In this document: positions 14,757 through 19,889 of the stretch, piece after piece
Position numbering within the stretch: the first letter of the stretch is position 1
Layout: each line of letters opens with the position of its first letter
Virus record (IMG/VR): IMGVR_UViG_3300045413_000094
Coordinates: 1-23,358 of that record
Length of the DNA: 23,358 nucleotides
Source of the DNA: a virus
Reading direction: 5' to 3' (one strand)
Made by a program: the position numbers and the translations under genes
Notes under the pieces: model-generated
The model's database searches: none
What the model saw: only the letters and a program-made list of their open reading frames with translations
What the model was told of the DNA's origin: nothing

Positions 14757-15435
14757 GATCCGCGCTAACGTCAACGGCGGTTGCACTAAGCGTCTTCCCG
14801 GCGTCAGGAGCAAGAGCGTGCTGCTCCCGGATAGAGCGGATTTCATCGGGGCTCAACCCCATGTTCACGTTGAGGTTCTTCTGCACCGGGCTAAAGCCGG
14901 CCCGGTCGAGCATGTCCGTGCCGAGCTTCCGCAGGGTGTCAATCGGGAGCACTTCACCTTCCGCTGCGAGCCGATTTCCGATGATGAGCAGCACGTCGAG
15001 GGCCGTTTCCTTCAGCTTCGCGCTGATCCCGAGGGCTTGATCGTCCCGCACGCGCATATAGTGCATGAGGAGCTGCTGGAACGCGGGCGAGCGCTGAAGG
15101 AGACCAATAGTGGCCTCGCTCATCCGCATAACCTGCGCGACCTCGCTGCGCTTCGCGCCAGCGGCAAGAAGCCGAGCAACTTCGTGATGCCGAGCGCGGA
15201 TAACGCCAAGCTCCGCGATGGGCGCCTGCGCGTAGGACTTCGGCCTTACCGCTGCCGCTTCGACCTCCGTCAGCTCCCGTACTTCGAGTATGCTCGGCTC
15301 CGCGCTAAGCGGACGCGGCGAGTTCCACGCCTCCGGCCCCTTGAGCGGGAGGTCCTTCACCGTGATAACGGGCCGGTCGAGGATCTTCCCGATCGAGGTC
15401 GTGCGACCGCCGGGGGAGAGTTGAGCAGAGGACAT
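14695..15435 (-). CDS. terS: Probable terminase small subunit
   Basis: The 246-residue protein opens the late operon. Residues about 77-118 form a helix-turn-helix-like block (HHEVARLLAAGAKRSEVAQV, then MSEATIGLLQRSPAF), followed by a long helical region (LKETALDVLLIIGNRLAAEG, LRKLGTDMLDRAGF) and then a motif SPVQKNLNVNMGLSPDEIRS. A DNA-binding N-terminus, an oligomerisation helix and the 'GF.P...N.N...LS..E' end are typical of small terminases in phages with this terminase type. The C-terminal tail is disordered. There is no good ribosome binding site before the ATG at 15435, so it may be poorly translated, leaderless, or start elsewhere. Neighbouring nuclease and large-terminase genes support the role. 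Confidence 0.75.
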   Translation of the reverse strand: MSSAQLSPGGRTTSIGKILDRPVITVKDLPLKGPEAWNSPRPLSAEPSILEVRELTEVEAAAVRPKSYAQAPIAELGVIRARHHEVARLLAAGAKRSEVAQVMRMSEATIGLLQRSPAFQQLLMHYMRVRDDQALGISAKLKETALDVLLIIGNRLAAEGEVLPIDTLRKLGTDMLDRAGFSPVQKNLNVNMGLSPDEIRSIREQHALAPDAGKTLSATAVDVSADRGANGQGLADKGNEGGGPRV

Positions 15436-15441
15436 GATGGA

Positions 15442-15470
15442 AGGATGAAGGATGCGAATGGGATTGTCAA
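15442..15470 (-). promoter_or_regulatory. Possible late promoter, strong -35 and poor -10
   Basis: A perfect TTGACA lies at 15470-15465 on the minus strand. At 17 bases spacing only CATCCT is found at the -10 position. If used, transcription would begin at or near the small terminase ATG (15435), which has no ribosome binding site, so the mRNA would be leaderless. It may need an activator bound to the dyad element just upstream (15475-15503). Confidence 0.3.
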
Positions 15471-15474
15471 GGGT

Positions 15475-15503
15475 GCCATACGTTGGATGGTACGAGGTAT
15501 GGC
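15475..15503. promoter_or_regulatory. 29-bp dyad element, copy B
   Basis: The left half is GCCATACGTTGGA and the right half TACGAGGTATGGC, with a three-base centre. It lies 40 bases upstream of the small terminase start, directly beside the TTGACA hexamer. An additional right half-site core, GTATGGC, follows at 15511-15517. It is the best of the three copies to imagine as an operator of the late operon. Confidence 0.7.
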
Positions 15504-15655
15504 GAGATTTGTATGGCAGTAAAAACTCGTGCGCAAATTATGTTGTGGGACCCCCGGCGGCGGCAGGGCGGGGGCCGAGTCGTAGGGGGGGGGCGTGGGT
15601 TCCAGATCAGGGGGCCAGCGTAACAGCCAGGGCCGGCCCCGAGTCACAGTGCGAC

Positions 15656-15799
15656 TGCTAGTCAATTGCAATGCACCATTAACTCATTGAGATCATTGAG
15701 TCTTTCCGGGGTCAATACATTTTCTACATAGAAAATGTATGGAAAGCGAAAAGACTCAATGATCTCAATGAGTTAGTTGCGTGTTGCAATTGACTAGCA
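15656..15799. repeat. Nested long inverted repeat (cruciform-capable)
   Basis: Three stems nest within 144 bases. The outer stem has 16 bp (15656-15671 with 15784-15799, TGCTAGTCAATTGCAA). The middle stem has 26 perfect bp (15680-15705 with 15750-15775), made of two tandem CTCAATGA-type units per arm. The inner stem has 12 bp around a CA centre (15715-15726 with 15729-15740, ATACATTTTCTA). A further CTTTCC/GGAAAG pairing (15702-15707, 15741-15746) flanks the inner stem. It contains no gene. Such a structure could be an origin, a regulator-binding array or a structured RNA. Confidence 0.88.
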
Positions 15800-15818
15800 A
15801 ATGCAGGCTTGCTTCAAA

Positions 15819-15840
15819 ACTCAACGATTTCAATGAGTTA
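15819..15840 (+). repeat. Third copy of the CTCAATGA iteron element
   Basis: This 22-base element begins ACTCAACGAT and ends CAATGAGTTA. It matches 20 of 22 bases of the right arm at 15754-15775 and lies 65 bases after it in the same orientation. It is outside the inverted repeat, so the sequence itself seems to be kept and not only the stem. Confidence 0.8.
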
Positions 15841-15851
15841 GACGATTTTAC

Positions 15852-15875
15852 CACATTTATTCCAGAATAAATGTG
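15852..15875. promoter_or_regulatory. 24-bp palindrome, ACATTT-type operator candidate
   Basis: Two 11-base arms (CACATTTATTC and GAATAAATGTG) surround a CA centre. The inner stem at 15715-15740 has the same plan: ACATTT, four bases, CA, four bases, AAATGT. Two sites of the same form 137 bases apart suggest one dimeric DNA-binding protein. Confidence 0.65.
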
Positions 15876-15882
15876 ATACCAC

Positions 15883-15951
15883 CTCTAGTTCGCCAGCAAC
15901 TAGAGCCTGTATCACGAAACTGTGATAGCGCTCGCCCACATAGGGCTATCA
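15883..15951. repeat. Cluster of short inverted repeats
   Basis: CTCTAGTT (15883-15890) pairs with AACTAGAG (15898-15905). TATCAC (15910-15915) pairs with GTGATA (15922-15927) over a six-base spacer, and another GTGATA lies at 15873-15878. TGATAGC (15923-15929) pairs with GCTATCA (15945-15951). The overlapping TATCAC/GTGATA motifs look like operator half-sites upstream of the early operon. Confidence 0.6.
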
Positions 15952-15969
15952 GGATAAGGCCGAGTCCTG

Positions 15970-15975
15970 TATGAT
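15970..15975 (+). promoter_or_regulatory. Possible -10 hexamer for the early operon
   Basis: TATGAT matches the sigma70 -10 consensus at five of six positions, about 100 bases before the first early gene. No good -35 is seen; the best nearby hexamer is CTATCA, inside the upstream palindrome cluster. If used, the transcript would carry the DnaA-box sequence and the hairpin at 16001-16046 in its leader. Confidence 0.3.
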
Positions 15976-15993
15976 ATTCATGCTGTTTCTCAT

Positions 15994-16002
15994 TGTGGAT
16001 AA
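15994..16002 (-). promoter_or_regulatory. Perfect DnaA box (TTATCCACA)
   Basis: TGTGGATAA on the plus strand is the complement of the canonical DnaA box TTATCCACA. A nine-base match can occur by chance, but its place in the palindrome-rich control region makes host DnaA involvement in phage replication or early transcription plausible. No second perfect box was seen nearby. Confidence 0.5.
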
Positions 16003-16046
16003 CCCGCGGGCACGCGCAGCGCGTGGCGTGCCATAGCGCGCGGGTT
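16001..16046 (+). promoter_or_regulatory. Leader hairpin before the first early gene
   Basis: AACCCGCG (16001-16008) pairs with CGCGGGTT (16039-16046). Inside it GGCACGC (16009-16015) pairs with GCGTGCC (16026-16032). A competing palindrome, CACGCGC and GCGCGTG around one base, lies at 16011-16025. The structure ends 30 bases before the ATG and is followed by TCTATTC, so it may be an attenuator or an RNA-stabilising leader. Confidence 0.55.
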
Positions 16047-16076
16047 CTATTCACGCGCACAACCTAGGAGTCCGTT

Positions 16077-16571
16077 ATGTTCAATATGACCGCAATCGAA
16101 CTAACCCTAAACGATCAGGTCTACACGGTTCCAGCCACGGAACTTAGGCCGGAACAGGTCGAACACATGATCCGCTATGCGGTGCGCGTGCGACTCGATC
16201 GGGCAGCTGCCGGGCTGGCCGATGATCCGGCCAAGGCGCGGGAAAAGCGCCTTGCCAGGATCAAGACGGTCTACGAAATCGAGGCTGTTCAGGAACGCGC
16301 CGCTAAGCGTGATCCGCTGGAAGTCGAGATTGTCAACATGATGCACAAGTGGCTGCGCGACAACCACAACGAAAAGTCCGCCGTGTTGCGCGACTCGACA
16401 ACCATCAATGCGTGCGCGGCTCTTGCCGCAAAGTACCTGAAGGATGATCCGACCCTTGGCACTTCTGAGCAGCGAGTCGCGGGATGGATCAAGCACTTCA
16501 GCGAACAGGCTGCGACCGTGGTTGCTGCCGCTGCGGCAGCTCTTGCCGCTTCGAAGAACGTCAAATTCTAA
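16077..16571 (+). CDS. First early protein, unknown function
   Basis: The 164-residue protein starts at an ATG with AGGAG eight bases upstream. The N-terminus (MTAIELTLNDQVYTVPATEL) looks beta-type, and the rest is helical: RPEQVEHMIRYAVRVRLDRA, a charged segment around residues 50-80, RDSTTINACAALAAKYLKDD, and an Ala-rich end (AATVVAAAAAALAASKNVKF). No membrane segment or catalytic motif is recognised. It is the first gene after the control region and is followed by a strong hairpin, so it is probably expressed early and separately, as host-takeover or regulatory proteins often are. The last 13 bases of its reading frame including the stop (CGTCAAATTCTAA) recur at the end of the gene at 19058-19372. 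Confidence 0.8.
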   Translation: MFNMTAIELTLNDQVYTVPATELRPEQVEHMIRYAVRVRLDRAAAGLADDPAKAREKRLARIKTVYEIEAVQERAAKRDPLEVEIVNMMHKWLRDNHNEKSAVLRDSTTINACAALAAKYLKDDPTLGTSEQRVAGWIKHFSEQAATVVAAAAAALAASKNVKF

Positions 16572-16577
16572 CCGCGC

Positions 16578-16604
16578 AAGGGCCAGCTAGAAAGGCTGGC
16601 CCTT
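16578..16604 (+). terminator. Hairpin after first early gene
   Basis: AAGGGCCAGC pairs perfectly over 10 bp with GCTGGCCCTT, with a seven-base loop, seven bases after the stop. It has no T-run (CAGCTCTAC follows), so it may be a processing or stability hairpin and not a full terminator. Confidence 0.55.
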
Positions 16605-16627
16605 CAGCTCTACACGGAGTCCTATCC

Positions 16628-16846
16628 ATGGAACCCACACTTGCCGAAATCTATGGACTGCGCGACGAGTCGCAGTCCTATCCGCCGACCGTGACGGAAA
16701 TCAAAGAGTTGATTGTCCGCATGGCTGTCGCCCAGGACCCGCGAACCTTCGAGGTCGCGCGGACCTACGGTAAACATCAGGAAGCGCTTATGGCCCTGCA
16801 ACGGGCTAAGGCTGATCTTCGCTACTGGTTCGTTCCCCGCGACTAA
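16628..16846 (+). CDS. Small early protein, unknown
   Basis: I prefer the ATG at 16628, preceded by the GGAGTCCTATCC leader, over an in-frame start far upstream inside the previous gene. The 72-residue product is helical and mixed in charge (MEPTLAEIYGLRDESQSYPP, TVTEIKELIVRMAVAQDP, QEALMALQRAKADLRYWFVP). No family is recognised and there is no signal or membrane segment. It lies alone between two hairpins and shares its translation leader with the next gene, so the three first early genes look like a modular series. Confidence 0.78.
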   Translation: MEPTLAEIYGLRDESQSYPPTVTEIKELIVRMAVAQDPRTFEVARTYGKHQEALMALQRAKADLRYWFVPRD

Positions 16847-16853
16847 CCCTTAG

Positions 16854-16885
16854 GAAAGGGCCGACCTGCAAGGGCCGGCCCTTTC
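16854..16885 (+). terminator. Hairpin after second early gene
   Basis: GAAAGGGCCG pairs with CGGCCCTTTC over 10 bp with a 12-base loop, eight bases after the stop. TCTCTAACT follows, a weak U-rich tail. It resembles a partial intrinsic terminator. Confidence 0.6.
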
Positions 16886-16906
16886 TCTCTAACTGGAGTC
16901 CTATCC

Positions 16907-17137
16907 ATGTCTGACCTGTCGCGCTACACGCTAGCAGTCCGCTACCGGGACGAAAAAGCCTTCACAGAGCACGATTTGGGAACCGACGAATCCGCCGCTA
17001 TCCTGGCCGCTTACAAATTCGACTATGAATCGCGCCCGTTCGCTGATCTGCTGTATCATCAATTCTTCCTACTGCGCGGTGACTCCATCGTGTACGGAGT
17101 CAACGCGGACTACAACGTTTCCGTTGTTTTCGCGTAG
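16907..17137 (+). CDS. Small early protein, unknown
   Basis: The 76-residue product (MSDLSRYTLAVRYRDEKAFT at its start) is acidic and seems alpha/beta, with a tail of beta strands (FFLLRGDSIVYGVNADYNVS). The ATG has GGAGTCC ten to sixteen bases upstream, in the same GGAGTCCTATCC leader as the preceding gene. I do not recognise the family. A strong terminator-like hairpin follows, separating this three-gene set from the helicase unit. Confidence 0.78.
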   Translation: MSDLSRYTLAVRYRDEKAFTEHDLGTDESAAILAAYKFDYESRPFADLLYHQFFLLRGDSIVYGVNADYNVSVVFA

Positions 17138-17155
17138 TAGTTCGCCAGCACTCAA

Positions 17156-17178
17156 CCGGCCCCCCTATCGGGGGCCGG
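17156..17178 (+). terminator. Intrinsic terminator of the first early unit
   Basis: CCGGCCCCC pairs with GGGGGCCGG over 9 bp around a five-base loop (CTATC), 18 bases after the stop of the gene ending at 17137. CTTTGCTTTGG follows and supplies a moderate T-rich tail. Confidence 0.75.
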
Positions 17179-17225
17179 CTTTGCTTTGGGGCGAGTCGCG
17201 GGGCTGGCGGGGACCTGGGTCCTAT

Positions 17226-17300
17226 CCAGATACGCCCAGGAAGCGCCCAGATACGCTTAGGGGCCAGGCCAGGGCAGGGACAGCCAAGACACGCCCAAGG
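17226..17300 (+). repeat. Short iteron-like direct repeats
   Basis: CCAGATACGCCCAGG (17226-17240) and CCAGATACGCTTAGG (17247-17261) start 21 bases apart, about two helical turns. A weaker copy, AAGACACGCCCAAGG, is at 17286-17300. They may be binding sites or remnants of local duplication. Confidence 0.5.
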
Positions 17301-17511
17301 CACGCCAGCGACCGCCCCACGGGCAGCTAGCCTCGGGACCTCTATTTTCGCTAACGCCTATTTCCTTACCCCCATGCCCTGGCTGAAAAAATAGACCGCA
17401 TTTGAAAAAAAAAAAATTAAAACCCAACAAACCATACGAGGAGGACGGGGTGTCAAAAAATAGGAAACCAGCAAAAATAGCGTTCTTACACCAAACCGCC
17501 ACACTTTCCTC

Positions 17512-17540
17512 TTGGCACCCCCACCGAAGCCCTTTAGAAT
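17512..17540 (+). promoter_or_regulatory. Sigma70-type promoter of the helicase gene
   Basis: TTGGCA (17512-17517) and TAGAAT (17535-17540) are separated by exactly 17 bases; each matches the consensus at five of six positions. Transcription would begin near 17547, leaving a short leader that contains AGGGGAG before the ATG at 17571. Confidence 0.7.
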
Positions 17541-17570
17541 AAAAGGCACAACAAGGGGAGTCCTCCGCGC

Positions 17571-19055
17571 ATGATCGACACACCTCAACAGCGAGCCTTC
17601 AAAGAAGCGCTCCGCAGCTCAGCCTCGTCCATCGCGCTTATCGCCAGGGCGGGTTCCGGTAAGACGACCACCATGGTCTCCGGCGCTAAGGAAGCGGACC
17701 TGACCGGGCTCGCCGTCGCCTTCAACAAGAGCATCGCGGTCACGCTGGAAAAGCGTATGCCTTCCACCGTGGTCTGCAAGACGCTGAACGGTCTCGGTCA
17801 CACGACCTGGGGCCGGCACCTGTCCAAGCGCCTGATCCTCAACAACGAGAAAATCTTCCAGCTTGCCGGCAAGCACGTTCCCGGCGACCTGAAGCGGGCC
17901 TACCAGGCCGAATGGATGCGCCTCGCGAACATGTTCCGCACGCTTCCGATCCTCCCCATCGGCGCACCTGGCGTCCGTGGTGAAGACTCCGAGGAAGTCT
18001 GGCGCGACCTAATCGACGAGTTCGACTGCGACTTCGGCGACCTGCGCCTGAGCCTAGTCATCGACGTGGCGCGAAAGATCATTCTGGACTCGATCAAGCT
18101 TGCGTGGCAGGGCGAGGTCGACTTCACCGATCAAATCTACATGCCCGTGGTCTATCGCTCCGCGTTCGAGCGCTTCCCGGTCGTCCTGGGCGACGAGGCT
18201 CAGGACTGGTCCCTGCTTCAGCACGAGATGATCGCCCGTAGCACTGGCGAACGCCTGCTCATGGTCGGCGACCCCCGGCAGGCAATTTACGCTTGGCGTG
18301 GCGCGTCCAGCGAGAGCATGGCCATTATGGGCACGCGCATGAAGTGCGTCGAGATGCCCCTCACGGTATCCTTCCGCTGCGCGAAGGCTGTCATTCGCGC
18401 AGCGCAGCGCTACGTTCCAGACATCGAGCACACCGACAACGCCCCCGAAGGTTCCGTCCTCGGCGTGGCCCCCTGGTCCAAGCGCGTGCCTCAGTCCGGT
18501 GACTGGGTTGTCTGCCGCAACAATCGCCCGCTAGTCTGGGCGTTCTTCCAGCTTGCCAAACAGGGCATCCCGGCCCTAATCCGGGGCCGTTCCATCGGCA
18601 TCAGCCTCGCCAAGCTTGTCGATAAGATCAAGGCGTGCGACAGCGAGCTTCCGCTGAACGAGTTCAGCGCCAAGCTTTCCGAGTGGCGCCAGCGCTGGAC
18701 GAGCCACTATGCCGCCCAGGGCAAAGACGCCAAAGCTGCCGACTGCAACGACCGCGCGGAAGTCCTCGAGTGCCTTATCGAAAACGCGACCGGGACGGGC
18801 TACACGACTCAGGACCTGAAAAACCGTATCCTGCGCTTGTTCAGCGACGAGAACGGCGCACCCGTCACCCTGTCCACCATCCACAAGGCTAAGGGACTCG
18901 AAGCGAAGCGCGTCCACTTCCTGGACTCGCACCTTCTCCCCTCGAAGTGGGCCAAGGGCGACGCCCTGAAGCAGGAAGACAACCTCGCCTACGTCGCCAT
19001 CACCCGCGCCCAGGAAGAACTCTCGTACCTGGACACCGAGGACGATAGGAGCTAA
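17571..19055 (+). CDS. SF1 DNA helicase, UvrD/Dda-like
   Basis: The 494-residue enzyme should unwind DNA using ATP. The superfamily 1 motifs are visible in order: Q-motif TPQQRAF (4-10), Walker A AGSGKTT (27-33), TLNGLGH (71-77), Walker B DEAQD (208-212), motif III GDPRQAIYAWRGA (233-245), motif IV SFRC (267-270), motif V TIHKAKGLE (436-444) and motif VI YVAITRAQEEL (474-484). All catalytic residues seem intact. It is much shorter than UvrD or Rep (about 670-720) and close to T4 Dda in size, so accessory subdomains 1B/2B are reduced. It has its own promoter and opens a run of small genes. A role in phage replication initiation or protein displacement is likely; recombination is an alternative. 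Confidence 0.93.
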   Translation: MIDTPQQRAFKEALRSSASSIALIARAGSGKTTTMVSGAKEADLTGLAVAFNKSIAVTLEKRMPSTVVCKTLNGLGHTTWGRHLSKRLILNNEKIFQLAGKHVPGDLKRAYQAEWMRLANMFRTLPILPIGAPGVRGEDSEEVWRDLIDEFDCDFGDLRLSLVIDVARKIILDSIKLAWQGEVDFTDQIYMPVVYRSAFERFPVVLGDEAQDWSLLQHEMIARSTGERLLMVGDPRQAIYAWRGASSESMAIMGTRMKCVEMPLTVSFRCAKAVIRAAQRYVPDIEHTDNAPEGSVLGVAPWSKRVPQSGDWVVCRNNRPLVWAFFQLAKQGIPALIRGRSIGISLAKLVDKIKACDSELPLNEFSAKLSEWRQRWTSHYAAQGKDAKAADCNDRAEVLECLIENATGTGYTTQDLKNRILRLFSDENGAPVTLSTIHKAKGLEAKRVHFLDSHLLPSKWAKGDALKQEDNLAYVAITRAQEELSYLDTEDDRS

Positions 19056-19057
19056 CG

Positions 19058-19372
19058 ATGCCACGCCGCCGCCTTCCACGAGACTTCGGGACGCGCCTTG
19101 CGCCCGAGTCCGCTTGCGACCCCAAGGGCATCTGGCACCCTGGGCTCAAAGCCTACTTATCAGTCTCCGAAGTCAAACGCGGCGCAGAGACTCGAATGAA
19201 CGCTCTTGACTCGCTCTCTCCCACGGAGCGGCAGCTTGTCAAAGCTTACTGCGATACGATAGACAAGATCGACACGCTCCTATGGAACTATGGTCGATCC
19301 GGCAAGCCCAAAGATCGCAAGGACTTGCTGACGGCCATCTACCGCGCAACCTACAAAGGCGTCAAATTCTAA
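19058..19372 (+). CDS. Small basic hypothetical protein
   Basis: The 104-residue product starts two bases after the helicase stop, with AGGAG before the ATG. The N-terminus is basic (MPRRRLPRDFGTRLAPESAC), a short middle segment reads GIWHPGLKAYLSVSEVKRGA, and a helical C-terminal half (SLSPTERQLVKAYCDTIDKI, then RKDLLTAIYRATYKGVKF) may bind nucleic acid. The family is not recognised. The end of the gene shares CGTCAAATTCTAA with the first early gene. Tight linkage suggests co-expression with the helicase. Confidence 0.75.
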   Translation: MPRRRLPRDFGTRLAPESACDPKGIWHPGLKAYLSVSEVKRGAETRMNALDSLSPTERQLVKAYCDTIDKIDTLLWNYGRSGKPKDRKDLLTAIYRATYKGVKF

Positions 19373-19386
19373 GAGGAGACAAAACC

Positions 19387-19650
19387 ATGCCAAAGCCTAA
19401 CAAAATCACGTTCCGAGTCGTTGGGGCTCGTCCCTTCCCGATGGATATGCTCCGTTACGATGCCTGTTATCCCGCTACGTCCGACGACGCCGCCGAGATA
19501 GCAACCAGCCTCGACCGCTATGACGAGCGCTTCGAGATCAAGCTCGTTAGCTGGCACCCGATGGTTGTCGAGCGTGGCCCGACCTGTGGCCGCTGGTCCT
19601 CGTTCCTGTGGTCCGTTGACCCCGACTCCATCATCAAGGAAAGGAGCTAA
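19387..19650 (+). CDS. Small hypothetical protein
   Basis: I choose the ATG at 19387, preceded by AGAGGAG eight to nine bases away, and not an upstream in-frame start inside the previous gene. The 87-residue protein has a beta-alpha-beta look: KITFRVVGARPFPMDMLRYD, SDDAAEIATSLDRYDERFEI, KLVSWHPMVVERGPTCGRWS and a final strand. Small phage proteins with a Ser/Asp-rich turn before an 'E-A..I....RYDERFEIKL' helix-strand occur in early regions, but I cannot name a family. No membrane or catalytic motif is visible. Confidence 0.75.
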   Translation: MPKPNKITFRVVGARPFPMDMLRYDACYPATSDDAAEIATSLDRYDERFEIKLVSWHPMVVERGPTCGRWSSFLWSVDPDSIIKERS

Positions 19651-19652
19651 TC

Positions 19653-19877
19653 ATGCCGTACCATCACTTCAACCCCGAGCGCGTGTACGATCCGCTCGCG
19701 ATCCCCAACCTCGAGGTCTTCTTCGCTCAGGAAGGCGAACTCTACGGCGACGACGACGGGCCGCTCCCTCGAGGCTGGTATTGGTGGGCCTGCTTCCCCA
19801 ACTGCCTGCCCGACAGCGACCCTCATGGCCCGTTCGCCTCCGAACAGGCCGCCCTCGAAGACGCCCGCGAATACTAG
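19653..19877 (+). CDS. Conserved small phage protein, GWYWW...DARE type
   Basis: The 74-residue protein has GWYWWACFPNCLPDSDPHGP followed by FASEQAALEDAREY. The phrase GWYWW.CFPGCLPD..P.GPF.SE..AL.DAR is one I recall from many small phage and prophage proteins; the last part is a short helix. Function is not known. GGAG lies before the ATG, and only two bases separate it from the previous gene. It has no signal peptide despite the aromatic-rich middle. Confidence 0.82.
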   Translation: MPYHHFNPERVYDPLAIPNLEVFFAQEGELYGDDDGPLPRGWYWWACFPNCLPDSDPHGPFASEQAALEDAREY

Positions 19878-19889
19878 GAGTACCAACCC

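Larger units (their letters stand above)
15436..16076. other. Divergent control region, origin candidate
   Basis: These 641 bases separate the divergent late and early operons and contain no convincing gene. From left to right they hold a TTGACA hexamer, a 29-bp dyad element, a G-rich stretch (15566-15614), a nested 144-bp inverted repeat, a further copy of its core element, several AT-rich palindromes, a TATGAT hexamer, a DnaA box and a long leader hairpin. The middle part (about 15656-15880) is clearly AT-richer than the coding DNA around it. Dense palindromes, iteron-like copies, a DnaA box and an AT-rich segment fit an origin or transcription control hub. A pac or cos site could also lie here, because the small terminase gene is adjacent. 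Confidence 0.75.
17138..17570. other. Non-coding stretch with terminator, repeats and A-rich segment
   Basis: The 433 bases carry no convincing gene. They begin with a terminator (17156-17178), continue through GC-rich DNA with 15-base repeats (17226-17300), then change to an A-rich segment (about 17340-17500) with a run of 12 A at 17405-17416 and three AAAAATAG motifs (near 17384, 17455 and 17474). They end with a sigma70-type promoter for the helicase. Base composition of the A-rich part differs sharply from the surroundings. A minus-strand open frame here is judged a shadow. Confidence 0.7.

Noticed and set aside
15452-15661. 69-residue plus-strand frame in the control region
   Set aside because: It has no ribosome site, crosses the dyad element and the G-rich tract, and gives a low-complexity product.
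15656-15840. CRISPR array in the control region
   Set aside because: The repeats are inverted and too few, spacing is irregular, and no cas gene is present.
17405-17416. Run of 12 A as a terminator U-tract for minus-strand transcription
   Set aside because: No stable stem lies directly beside it, and no minus-strand gene ends there.
17257-17583. Minus-strand frames in the A-rich stretch
   Set aside because: The hydrophobic Phe runs come from the poly-A tract, and the frame overlaps the helicase promoter on the opposite strand.
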